A stretch of DNA of 64,000 nt from contig JACMPP010000018.1 in the NCBI GenBank assembly GCA_014377445.1, positions 26,702-90,701 of the forward strand, read 5' to 3'. This DNA comes from Oligoflexus sp. (GTDB taxonomy: Bacteria; Bdellovibrionota_B; Oligoflexia; Oligoflexales; Oligoflexaceae). The position numbers were made by a program, and so were the translations under genes. Under the pieces are notes generated by a model. The model ran no database searches, was not told where the DNA came from, and worked only from the letters and a program-made list of their open reading frames with translations. Below are positions 42,032 to 50,625 of the stretch, in pieces (the first letter of the stretch is position 1; each line of letters begins with the position of its first letter).

Positions 42032-42688
42032 ATGGAGGCTCTACATCACTATTTTGAGTCGGGTGGATATCCGGTCATGTTTTCGATTCTTGCAACACTC
42101 GTCATCTCATTGGCATTGATTATCGAAAGATCGTACCGCCTGTGGATGGAGTTCGATCTCGTGAATTCGGACGGATTCATGGCCATGGTTCAAAAAATGG
42201 TCATGAATAACTCGATTGAAAACGCGATCCGTCTCTGCAAGAAAGCTCGCCCCAAGCTTTTGCCTTATGTTTTGGCAGAGGGCCTGAAGCGCTCCAACGA
42301 TTCGACTCAAGAGATTTCGAATGCAGTTGATCAAGCGGTTCTCACAGTGGTTCCTAAGATCAACAAGACTGTTTCGTTCCTGGCTACAACCGCGAACGTC
42401 GCAACTCTTCTCGGTCTCCTCGGTACTATCTTCGGTCTGATGCGCTCCTTCGCAGCGGTTGCCAAGGCCACAGGTGCTCAGAAGCAAACTCTTCTCGCTG
42501 AAGGTATCTCAGAAGCTTTGAACGCGACCTCATTTGGTCTCTCCACAGCTCTCTTCTGCCTCTTCTGCTACGGTGTTCTTTCCGCGAAGCAAAAAATCAT
42601 CGTTGATGATGTCAACAAAAACGCAGCGAAGCTGGTTGACTTGCTTTATACACGTAAAATGAAGCTCAAAGGCACCAAAAAAGCCTAA
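42032..42688 (+). CDS. MotA/TolQ/ExbB-family proton channel subunit (AglR-like)
   Basis: The 218-residue inner-membrane protein has an N-terminal span (GYPVMFSILATLVISLALIIE), a cytoplasmic helical region, and the conserved channel part VSFLATTANVATLLGLLGTI, FGLMRSFA then LNATSFGLSTALFCLFCYGV. With ExbD-type partners it forms a proton-driven motor. It is first in an eight-gene unit of two ExbD proteins, a barrel-like protein, three TPR proteins and an FHA/AgmX protein. That context favours an Agl-type motor (AglR with AglQ/AglS) over a TonB or Tol system. Confidence 0.88.
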   Translation: MEALHHYFESGGYPVMFSILATLVISLALIIERSYRLWMEFDLVNSDGFMAMVQKMVMNNSIENAIRLCKKARPKLLPYVLAEGLKRSNDSTQEISNAVDQAVLTVVPKINKTVSFLATTANVATLLGLLGTIFGLMRSFAAVAKATGAQKQTLLAEGISEALNATSFGLSTALFCLFCYGVLSAKQKIIVDDVNKNAAKLVDLLYTRKMKLKGTKKA

Positions 42689-42704
42689 AGCTTAGGAGTC
42701 GATA

Positions 42705-43253
42705 GTGTCATCGCATAAAAAAAGACGGGGTCAGAATAGTGGCGCGGGTCCTGAGACCCCGGAACTCAATGTTATGCCATTTATCGATGTCTTCTCTATG
42801 CTAAATATCTTTCTCCTGGTGTCAGCATCGTTCTTGGGGCTGGGGATTTTGGAAGTCCAAATACCCTTCCTTTCGAACTCTCCTGACGTGAAAGATCCAC
42901 CGAAGCGATCCTATTCGATTCGGATTGATCTGGAAGACGCTCAGGTGAAAGTGACTTCCCTCTGGACCGCAGCGCCGGAAGAGAAGAACGAGAAGACATT
43001 CACCTACGAGCCCGCAGACATCGCGAAATTCCATCAGGAAATGATCGATCTGCGAGTTAAAGTGCCTGAGAATGACAAAGTTACGGTTTATGCGGACAAC
43101 ACGGTGAAGTACGAGCAGTTGATCAAGGTCATCGACAACGTCAAGACCTTGAAAGAGAAGGAACCACCGTTGGCTATCCCGGGTCAAGAAGAGAAGAAGG
43201 GCAACCAAAACTTCATCTTCGAAAAAGTAATTATCGGTAGTGTTATTCTTTAA
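42705..43253 (+). CDS. ExbD/TolR-family protein 1 (AglQ/AglS-like)
   Basis: The 182-residue protein starts at GTG behind TTAGGAG. A short basic N-terminus precedes ELNVMPFIDVFSMLNIFLLV, the single ExbD span with its essential Asp in P-x-x-D. The remaining 140 residues form a periplasmic domain. It lies 16 bases after the exbB-like gene. Two different ExbD subunits with one ExbB is the Agl stoichiometry known from Myxococcus. Confidence 0.85.
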   Translation: MSSHKKRRGQNSGAGPETPELNVMPFIDVFSMLNIFLLVSASFLGLGILEVQIPFLSNSPDVKDPPKRSYSIRIDLEDAQVKVTSLWTAAPEEKNEKTFTYEPADIAKFHQEMIDLRVKVPENDKVTVYADNTVKYEQLIKVIDNVKTLKEKEPPLAIPGQEEKKGNQNFIFEKVIIGSVIL

Positions 43254-43270
43254 GATAAAGGAGATGGCTT

Positions 43271-43783
43271 ATGGCTTCAGCAGGTGGTGATTCAGGCGAG
43301 ACGTTATCGCTCAACCTCATGCCCATGCTCGATATCTTCAGTATCTTGGTAACATTCCTACTGATGAGTTACTCGACAGATCCGACCAATCACGACGTCG
43401 ATCAGAACCTTGAGTTGCCGGATTCGGTGACCATGGTGACGATGGACGAAGTGCCCGCCATCATCGTCAACAGAAACGAGATTTTTGTGAACAACAAGAA
43501 AATCGTCACTCTGGAAAACGGTAAGGTCCCTGCGGGCGATCTTGCGCAGGGGGCTATCATGCCCGTTTACACCGCGCTCAAAGAAATCGATGATGCCAAC
43601 GCCAAGGTGTTGGCCGATTTCCGCGGTGAAAGTGCCAACGGAGAGAAAAAAGCCAAACCTGGCGAGATCACGATCGAGATGGACAAGAAGCACGACTTTC
43701 AGCTTCTGAAAAGAATTATGCTCTCAGGCCAGCAGGCGAATTTCATCACCTTTAAGCTCTTGGTGGCTAAAGAGTCGATCTAG
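43271..43783 (+). CDS. ExbD/TolR-family protein 2 (AglQ/AglS-like)
   Basis: The 170-residue protein has AAGGAGATGG upstream. The span SLNLMPMLDIFSILVTFLLM carries the conserved Asp, and the periplasmic domain includes the ITIEMDKKHDFQLLKRIML strand-helix unit. It lies 17 bases after the first exbD-like gene; the two are diverged paralogs, not a recent duplication. Confidence 0.85.
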   Translation: MASAGGDSGETLSLNLMPMLDIFSILVTFLLMSYSTDPTNHDVDQNLELPDSVTMVTMDEVPAIIVNRNEIFVNNKKIVTLENGKVPAGDLAQGAIMPVYTALKEIDDANAKVLADFRGESANGEKKAKPGEITIEMDKKHDFQLLKRIMLSGQQANFITFKLLVAKESI

Positions 43784-43801
43784 ACCCGAGGAAAGGCAAA
43801 C

Positions 43802-44626
43802 ATGAAGGCCCTTCTGCCTAAATGCGGTAAGTTCTCAAAAGTCGTCCGGGATACGGGCAGGGGTAGCTTGATTGCTCTCCTGGCCTTTGCGTTTCTAGAA
43901 ACCGCTGTGATGACCCGGCCGGTCTTTGCCGAGGACGCAGTTCCTTCAGCAGAAGCCGAGCGATTCAAGAATACTGAGATTCGAGTGATTCGACCTCGGT
44001 ATTTCAATAAATCGAAGCGATTCGAGCTTGGGGCGGCGTTCAATGCCATCATGAACGAGAGCTTCATCTACACCTTCATGGCGACCGGCATCGCCACGTT
44101 CCACCTTAATGAAGAGTGGGCGCTGGAAGGTCAATTGTCCTATGGACTTAATGTCGATCGCGAAGACAAGCGTATCCTCTTTGATGAATTCGACATCAAA
44201 ACCCAAATTTTCCGAACGCAATACCAAATGGAACTGGCCATTCAATACACCCCGATTTACGGGAAATGGCAGCTTCCTTCGGGGCGTTTGATCTATTTCG
44301 ATACCTATCTGACCGCAGGTTTGGGTCAAACCGGTATCGCCTGGAAGTACGACGACTTTTGCGAAGCCCCAACCGGCACCGATGCCGAGGCGCTTCCTGC
44401 CAACGCGGTGAAAGGCTATCCGACCTTTATGGTGGGTGGCGGCCAACGTTATTTTATCAATCGCACCACGTCGTATCGTTTTGAGATCAAGTTTCACCGG
44501 TTTCTATACAATGAAATCGATGCAGAATGTAGCCCGATCAAAGCGCAGGCTTCGGGCACGCAATTTGCCAGCGGTGCACCCCATGATGTCATTACTATCC
44601 TCCTTGGTATCTCACGATTCTTTTAG
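43802..44626 (+). CDS. Outer-membrane beta-barrel-like protein of the motor operon
   Basis: The 274-residue protein has a long basic N-terminus and signal (LIALLAFAFLETAVMTRPVF ending before AEDA). The mature part has alternating aromatic strands (FELGAAFNAIMNESFIYTF, WALEGQLSYGLN, RLIYFDTYLTAGLGQTGIA, YRFEIKFHRFLYNE) and ends in ISRFF, the terminal Phe of outer-membrane barrels. In the myxobacterial Glt cluster, small barrel proteins (GltA/GltB/GltH) occupy this position, and I infer an equivalent role. Confidence 0.72.
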   Translation: MKALLPKCGKFSKVVRDTGRGSLIALLAFAFLETAVMTRPVFAEDAVPSAEAERFKNTEIRVIRPRYFNKSKRFELGAAFNAIMNESFIYTFMATGIATFHLNEEWALEGQLSYGLNVDREDKRILFDEFDIKTQIFRTQYQMELAIQYTPIYGKWQLPSGRLIYFDTYLTAGLGQTGIAWKYDDFCEAPTGTDAEALPANAVKGYPTFMVGGGQRYFINRTTSYRFEIKFHRFLYNEIDAECSPIKAQASGTQFASGAPHDVITILLGISRFF

Positions 44627-44640
44627 TTCTTCGAGGGCAT

Positions 44641-46203
44641 ATGGCTAGGAAATCGCGATTCGCAGCAACAATTCTCCTTCTTGCTTGGTCTATGCTGGGG
44701 AGCCAGTCGCTTTTTGCTGATTACAAGCAGGCGAAGGCTCTCTACACCAAGAAGAATTATCCGAAGGCCGCTGAAGCCTTCTTTGAAGTCTATGAAAAAG
44801 GCGCCAACAAGGTTGAGAAACGCAAGGCGGAATGGGGCCTCGCCCAATCCCTTGAGAAGATGAACCTCGCTTATTCGGCTTCCAAGTACTACAGCGTGAT
44901 CGTCAGACGGGGTCGGGTAGCCGATAACCCGTTTTTCCGCTCGGCGCTCGAAGAATTGGGCAAGATCAACAGCCGGATCAGTCTCGGTCAATCGCACATC
45001 GTGCAGCTCTTCAAGACCGAGATCAGGCTCTCCGACGTTCCCGGTCCCGCACGCGGCTTCTATTTCTACTACAAAGGCGTAGAAGCTTTCAGTGACAAGG
45101 CCCTTGAGACAGCGGACAAACATTTTGAAATGGTGCCTGCCGGTAGTCCCTACCAGTTGGGCGCTTTGTTTCATCAGGGCGTAATCGCCAACCTTCAGGG
45201 TCGCCACTCACGGGCGATCGCTCTTTTCGAAAAAGTACTGGCCGGTACTCGGGAGCGTCCTGAGTACAAAGAGCTGCAAGAGATGTCTCTTATGAACATC
45301 GCGCGGGTCAACTACGAGATCAAACGCTTCACTGAGGCGATCTCCTACTATGGCCAAATTCCACGCGATTCAGAAAACTGGCTCGACGCTATCTGGGAAT
45401 CCTCATGGGCGTTCTTCTTTATTGAGAAGTTCAATAACACTCTCGGGAACATCCATACGATTCACTCGCCCTTCTTTGAGAATCGTTTCTATCCCGAGGC
45501 GTATATCCTTCAGGCGATCACATTCCTCAGAATGTGCCGCTTCGATCAGGTGAAAGAGTCGATGAAACGCTTCAAAGATCGCTACCAGCCGGTCTTTGGT
45601 GATGTGCGTGGGATGATGAACCGCTACAAAGGCGATCCCAAAGGCTTCTTCAAGTTTATCTATGACTACCGTACAGGATCATTGACGAGCTACCGCAAAG
45701 CTGAAGAGATCGTGAAGAAACTGTCTCAGGTCGACGCCTTCAAAGAAGCGATGGATACCATTCGCTTTACGGATCGCGAATTGAATACTTTGAAGTCCAA
45801 AGGCGCGAGCTGGAAGGGTGGGGCTCTGTTAGAGGATATCACCGGTTTCCTTGAATCCAAAAAATCAGCTGCGATTCTCGATGCCGGCCAACGTGTTTAT
45901 AAAGAAGGCAGCACTTACTACACACAGCTCCTCGATCTGTCCAACCAGACCAAGTTGATCGTGGCCGAGATGCAGCTTGGTAAACTCGCCAACCTTCGGG
46001 CCCTCATTAGTATTTCGGATGCCGATAAGAAAGCTCAGTTTATCGGTGGTCTTCAGTCGATGAATATTAACCAAACCTTGGAGTTCTGGCCTTTTGAAGG
46101 CGAATACTGGGAAGACGAACTTGGCTTCTATGTCTACAACATGCCAAGCAAGTGCGTTTCTCAGAAAGATGCTGATAAAGAAAAATCCGGACCTTCAGAA
46201 TAA
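44641..46203 (+). CDS. Exported TPR protein (GltE-like)
   Basis: The 520-residue protein has a signal peptide (ILLLAWSMLGSQSLFA) and TPR repeats (YKQAKALYTKKNYPKAAEAF, then YYKGVEAFSDKALETADKHF and YEIKRFTEAISYYGQIPRDS). The C-terminal segment FWPFEGEYWEDELGFY matches, as I recall it, the closing motif of TPR proteins in myxobacterial gliding/Nfs clusters. A periplasmic scaffold role is expected. It lies 14 bases after the barrel gene. Confidence 0.78.
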   Translation: MARKSRFAATILLLAWSMLGSQSLFADYKQAKALYTKKNYPKAAEAFFEVYEKGANKVEKRKAEWGLAQSLEKMNLAYSASKYYSVIVRRGRVADNPFFRSALEELGKINSRISLGQSHIVQLFKTEIRLSDVPGPARGFYFYYKGVEAFSDKALETADKHFEMVPAGSPYQLGALFHQGVIANLQGRHSRAIALFEKVLAGTRERPEYKELQEMSLMNIARVNYEIKRFTEAISYYGQIPRDSENWLDAIWESSWAFFFIEKFNNTLGNIHTIHSPFFENRFYPEAYILQAITFLRMCRFDQVKESMKRFKDRYQPVFGDVRGMMNRYKGDPKGFFKFIYDYRTGSLTSYRKAEEIVKKLSQVDAFKEAMDTIRFTDRELNTLKSKGASWKGGALLEDITGFLESKKSAAILDAGQRVYKEGSTYYTQLLDLSNQTKLIVAEMQLGKLANLRALISISDADKKAQFIGGLQSMNINQTLEFWPFEGEYWEDELGFYVYNMPSKCVSQKDADKEKSGPSE

Positions 46204-46225
46204 TAGTGTTTGATAAGGGATTTCT

Positions 46226-49200
46226 ATGCGCTTTCTGCTCGTCACATTGTTGTTGCTGGGACTTGGCTTAAGTCCTGTCGCCCTAAAGGCGCAGGAGCAA
46301 AAGCGTTCGGTTTTGAAAGTTGAGGAGCGTAAACGCGAGAAAAGCGGTGTGGATGCGAAGAAGCCGCCTCAACTCCGCCGTTCAGCTGTCTTTGCGATGC
46401 AAGTCGAAAAAAAGCTGATCACCGGTATTGATAAAACAACTTCCTATCTCGAGAAAACTGCGAAGAGCCTGCCACCCAAGTCGCCGCAGCGCCTCCAGAT
46501 ACTCGAGCGTATTTTGAACCTTCATATGGAACAAGCCACCTACGTTCGTTCCGAAGAGGAACGGGATTTCGATAAGCGTTGGAAAGCCTGGCAAGGTGTC
46601 GGTAAGAAAGGCGCTGAGCCACGCCTTTCAACGGCCAAATCCATGGGTCACTGGAAAAAGGTCATCAGTCAGACGTCTGAGATCCTCACCGAGTACCCCC
46701 GCAGTGAAAACGCGGATCAGATCACTTATAACAAGGCCGTCGCTCTCCAATACCTTGGCAAGGAAAAGGATTCGGCCCGTATCTTCACACAGTTGATTCA
46801 GCAGTATCCCAACTCAGCGATCGCCGGTGATGCTTACGCGTCGCTCGGAGACTTCTACTTTGACCGTAACGACTTTTCGAGCGCCAAAGGCAACTTTAGC
46901 AAAGCTTTGAAATACAAAAGGTCGAAACGCTACCTCTGGTCGATGTTCAAACTCGGCTGGTGTTCCTACAACTTGAGCGATTACAAAGGGAGTTTGACCT
47001 ACTGGAAACAACTCGTTCTGCTCGCCAAGGGTAGCTCAGGCCAGGACGCAAACTTACGTGAAGAAGCTCTCCGCGACATGGTTTATGCCTTTGCGGAATT
47101 GAAAATGATCGACGAAGCGATCGCTTACTACCGTGCGAACGGTGGCGTTCAGTACATCGGTCCCTTCCTGACCCTTCTCGCTCAGATCCTCTCGGATCAG
47201 GGCGCTTATGCTCAGGCGATCTCGGTTCTCAAACGCTTCCAGAGTTTGGTGCCAAACGATCCGGAAGGCGCGAACGCACAAAAAGAAGTCATTAGTCTCT
47301 ACGCAGCCTTGGGCACAATGCCTAAGGTGTGGGTTGAACTTGAGCGTTATGCCTTGCAATACGGCGCTACCTCGGCCTGGGCCAAAGCGAACGATCCGAA
47401 ACTCGTTCTCGAGACTCAAAATGAAATCAAAGATCAAATGATCTACTACTCGACCCTGACCCACCAAAACGCAATCAAAGATGACAACCGCGAGGGCAAC
47501 CTCGAGGCGAAGAAGGGTTATCTCCTCTTTATCAAGTACTTCCCGAAAGCACGCGAAGTCACGGCCATCAAGTACTACGTGGCTGATATCGAGTACTACA
47601 TGAAGGATTACAAATCTGCGGGACGTTACTATCTCGAGATCGCCAGTCTGGGCAAAGCCAACGCGATCAAATACATCGGTAAGGCTGACAAAGGTGAGAA
47701 CATTCACAAAGAAACGTCCGTCAACATGGTGAACGCTTTTGTTAAAGACTTCGAACCTGAATTCAAAGTTCTTAAAAAGGAAAAGCCTGACTTCACCAAA
47801 CCCAAACCCATCTCGGTGCGAGCCCGCAACTATGCCAAGGCCTGTAGCAAATACGTGGAATGGTATCCGGAAGACAAAGAGCGCGTGAAGAGTTGTGACA
47901 TCGGTGTCACCGATGTGTTCTATCACTCGGCTCAAAAAGAGAACGCCATCAAGTACCTTAAGAATGTGGCTGTGAAGTATTCAAGTGCCAAGGAAGGCCA
48001 GAACGCAGTCGATTCTTTGATTCCGATCGTTAAGAACGATCGTCAGGCGCTCCTGACAACGGCCAGCTTTCTCCTGAAAGTACCTGAGTACCGAAACGGC
48101 AAAGTCGGCCAGGATTTGCGCAACATTCAACGGGGCGCTGAGAAAGAAGACATTGCCAAGGAAAGCGATGTGTTCAAACGCGGTCAACGGTCCGAAGCGC
48201 AGGCGCGTAAATACCCAACCGATCCGGATGTCGATAAACTTTGGTATAACGCTGCGGTCGATTATCTGAAAGCCGGAGCGATCTCGCAGGCGATCACAGC
48301 TTACCTCGTGATCGTGACCAAGTTCCCCGACAAGCCGCAGGCCAAGGATTCTTTGCTTCAGGTCGGGCAGATTTACGAAAAACAACTGGAATACGAAAAA
48401 GCCTCTGAGTACTACACCGTATTTGCGAATAAATATCCGAAAGAGAAGGAAGCGGGTCCGGCTTTGGCCACTGCTTGCGAACTTCAGATTGCTTTGAACA
48501 CAGCGAAGGCACTCTCGGCCTGCAATGCTTATGCAGCGAAAGAACCAGCGGGCGCTCAGGGCTTTACGGAAGAACTGATCGAAGGGGCCGAACGCGCAAA
48601 ACGCACCGAGCAACTCGTGACGATCATCAAGACGCAATACCTGAACAAGTTTAAACTCAATCCGAATCAGCAGATCGTGGCTTACTACCGCATCTACCGT
48701 TCGGGTTCAGGCGAAGCCGCTCAGGCGGCCCAACAGATTCGCGCTATCTTCAATCAGAACTCCTCGGCGGTGTCGGGTGAAGCTGTTCGTTACGTAGGGG
48801 AACTCGCTTACAAAGAAGTCGAAGGTGTGGTACCCCGCTTCATGAAACTCGGCCTTGCCGGTGGAACTGTCGACAACCTCGCGAAGTCGATCGAAAACAA
48901 AGGCGTTGGTCTGCAGCAAGTTGAGCAACAACTGAGTAAAGTCGTGAACACGAAAGACCCTTACTGGGGTGTTGCGGCTCTCTACCAACTCGGTCTGGCG
49001 AACGAACATTTTGCTGAGATTCTGGCCAATCCACCTGCAATTCAGGGCGCGAGCAAAGAGGAGGTCATGAAAGAACTGGCACCTCAGATTGCCGGCCGCA
49101 AGCAGGAAGCTATGAAGTGGTACAAAACCGCTCAGGATACGGTCTCGCAATTCAAAGTGTATAACGATTGGTCCATCCGGGTCCTGGCGGGTGTCAACCG

Positions 49201-49306
49201 CCTCTCCGGCAAAAAGCTTCAGTTCGACGACTATGTGGTCTCGCCTGACTTTATGGGATCGGAATTGGCTGGCAGCATGACCTCTAGCCTGAAAGGAGAT
49301 AAATAA
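46226..49306 (+). CDS. Large periplasmic TPR protein (GltD/AgmU-like)
   Basis: The 1026-residue protein has a signal peptide (LLVTLLLLGLGLSPVALKA), then a Lys/Arg-rich linker and many TPR units through its length (NKAVALQYLGKEKDSARIFT; ASLGDFYFDRNDFSSAKGNF; SLLQVGQIYEKQLEYEKASE). Length and composition resemble AgmU/GltD, the large periplasmic TPR protein of the Myxococcus gliding complex. It shares a TAATG overlap with the next gene. Such proteins form an alpha-solenoid that could span the periplasm. Confidence 0.78.
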   Translation: MRFLLVTLLLLGLGLSPVALKAQEQKRSVLKVEERKREKSGVDAKKPPQLRRSAVFAMQVEKKLITGIDKTTSYLEKTAKSLPPKSPQRLQILERILNLHMEQATYVRSEEERDFDKRWKAWQGVGKKGAEPRLSTAKSMGHWKKVISQTSEILTEYPRSENADQITYNKAVALQYLGKEKDSARIFTQLIQQYPNSAIAGDAYASLGDFYFDRNDFSSAKGNFSKALKYKRSKRYLWSMFKLGWCSYNLSDYKGSLTYWKQLVLLAKGSSGQDANLREEALRDMVYAFAELKMIDEAIAYYRANGGVQYIGPFLTLLAQILSDQGAYAQAISVLKRFQSLVPNDPEGANAQKEVISLYAALGTMPKVWVELERYALQYGATSAWAKANDPKLVLETQNEIKDQMIYYSTLTHQNAIKDDNREGNLEAKKGYLLFIKYFPKAREVTAIKYYVADIEYYMKDYKSAGRYYLEIASLGKANAIKYIGKADKGENIHKETSVNMVNAFVKDFEPEFKVLKKEKPDFTKPKPISVRARNYAKACSKYVEWYPEDKERVKSCDIGVTDVFYHSAQKENAIKYLKNVAVKYSSAKEGQNAVDSLIPIVKNDRQALLTTASFLLKVPEYRNGKVGQDLRNIQRGAEKEDIAKESDVFKRGQRSEAQARKYPTDPDVDKLWYNAAVDYLKAGAISQAITAYLVIVTKFPDKPQAKDSLLQVGQIYEKQLEYEKASEYYTVFANKYPKEKEAGPALATACELQIALNTAKALSACNAYAAKEPAGAQGFTEELIEGAERAKRTEQLVTIIKTQYLNKFKLNPNQQIVAYYRIYRSGSGEAAQAAQQIRAIFNQNSSAVSGEAVRYVGELAYKEVEGVVPRFMKLGLAGGTVDNLAKSIENKGVGLQQVEQQLSKVVNTKDPYWGVAALYQLGLANEHFAEILANPPAIQGASKEEVMKELAPQIAGRKQEAMKWYKTAQDTVSQFKVYNDWSIRVLAGVNRLSGKKLQFDDYVVSPDFMGSELAGSMTSSLKGDK

Positions 49307-50445
49307 TGAAATCTCTTTGGCAAGTCAGTCTCCTGGCCTTTCTCGTCGTATCCTGTGCGACGACTGATAAAAAAGGTGGCAAAGCGGATTCCTCCTCGTC
49401 TTCGAAAGACGATGACGACAAGGATGACAAGAAAGACGGCGATAAGGGCGACGAGGCCTACGTCTCATCGGGCTTCTCGACCTTCACTTATAGTCTGACG
49501 AATAATGGTTTGACGTCTTTCACGGTGAATTCCTCCAAGGCCAAGGGCATGGCGGATGATCTGGACGGCAAACTGAAAAATCCGACTTCCAAGGATCGCA
49601 AGGAGTTCATCGCCTTGATGGCTGCGAAGCGTCTGGCGGGTGAGGGTGTCCTCCCCGTATTTCAGGTGGCCAAACGCCTGATGGTTGTCGAGATGAAAGA
49701 CAACATCAAAAAGAATATGCCAGAAGTCGCGATGCTCGAGCTGGCCTTGGCATCGATTCACTCCAAGCAGATTCCGATGGCCGAACACTGGATCGGCAAA
49801 CTCCTTCAATCCAAAAACCCGAAGACCAAGGCCGCGGCTTTGAACGCTCAGGGCATGATCGCTCTGCTCGATAACCGTCTGCCGGAAGCTGTGGCTTTTT
49901 GGAACGACGCTTTGAAAGCCAAAAGTGATTACGAACCTTCCCGATTGAACATCGCTTTCACGGCACTGCGTTACGGCGATGTGAAAACAGCCAAAGCCAT
50001 GTTTCAAGGTGTGAACCAGGACTGGTTCGTTCAAACGGGTATGATGCAGGTTGAGCGACTGAGCGATAATGCTTCGGAAGCTGCCAGCCTCTGTAAATCG
50101 ATTCTTGAGAAAAAGCCAAATTATAAGCCGGCTCTCTTCAGTTGTGCCCTCAACGAGTATCAGGGTCTCGGTAATCTCGCGAAAGCGCGTACCGATCTTG
50201 AGCATGTGGCAAAGTCGGGTGGCGGACCTTCTTCGATCGACGAAAAAACTTTCCTGGTTTTGGGTAAAATCGAAAAAGAACTCTACGTTCAGCAACAAAA
50301 AGATGGGGCCGCGAAGGCCGCCGCAGCCAATGCCGCCGCTAAGGCGAAGGCCGCTGCCGCCGCACCAGCCCCTACTTCTGCGGCGCCCGCTGCACCCGCA
50401 GCCCCCGCGAGCGGTGAAAAAGCCGCTCCGCCTCCTGAAAAGTAA
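49306..50445 (+). CDS. TPR lipoprotein with Ala/Pro tail (GltC/AglT-like position)
   Basis: The 379-residue protein starts on the stop of the preceding gene. The lipobox is FLVVSC. A highly charged Asp/Lys/Ser linker (about residues 25-50) precedes a TPR domain (MLELALASIHSKQIPMAEHW, then LNIAFTALRYGDVKTAKAMF and FSCALNEYQGLGNLAKARTD). The last 45 residues are an Ala/Pro/Lys low-complexity tail. A terminator follows the stop. As an outer-membrane-anchored TPR protein in this operon it is a candidate analogue of GltC. Confidence 0.78.
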   Translation: MKSLWQVSLLAFLVVSCATTDKKGGKADSSSSSKDDDDKDDKKDGDKGDEAYVSSGFSTFTYSLTNNGLTSFTVNSSKAKGMADDLDGKLKNPTSKDRKEFIALMAAKRLAGEGVLPVFQVAKRLMVVEMKDNIKKNMPEVAMLELALASIHSKQIPMAEHWIGKLLQSKNPKTKAAALNAQGMIALLDNRLPEAVAFWNDALKAKSDYEPSRLNIAFTALRYGDVKTAKAMFQGVNQDWFVQTGMMQVERLSDNASEAASLCKSILEKKPNYKPALFSCALNEYQGLGNLAKARTDLEHVAKSGGGPSSIDEKTFLVLGKIEKELYVQQQKDGAAKAAAANAAAKAKAAAAAPAPTSAAPAAPAAPASGEKAAPPPEK

Positions 50446-50452
50446 AGATGCC

Positions 50453-50484
50453 AAGGCCCGCAGCGATTTGCGGGTCTTTTTTTA
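50453..50484 (+). terminator. Terminator between the TPR lipoprotein and FHA genes
   Basis: GGCCCGCA pairs with TTGCGGGT around a five-base loop and is followed by seven T. It would separate or attenuate transcription into the FHA/AgmX gene 140 bases downstream. Confidence 0.7.
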
Positions 50485-50625
50485 TAGCCGAAAAGCATAA
50501 AGCATATGTCTTGCTCTTCAGCTATTTCTGTATCATTTACCAAGAAGGCTTCCCATTTACGCCCTGACACGCAATAATAGTTGTATTAGCGTTTTAATTT
50601 CGATCTTGATGACAGAGGAACGTGA

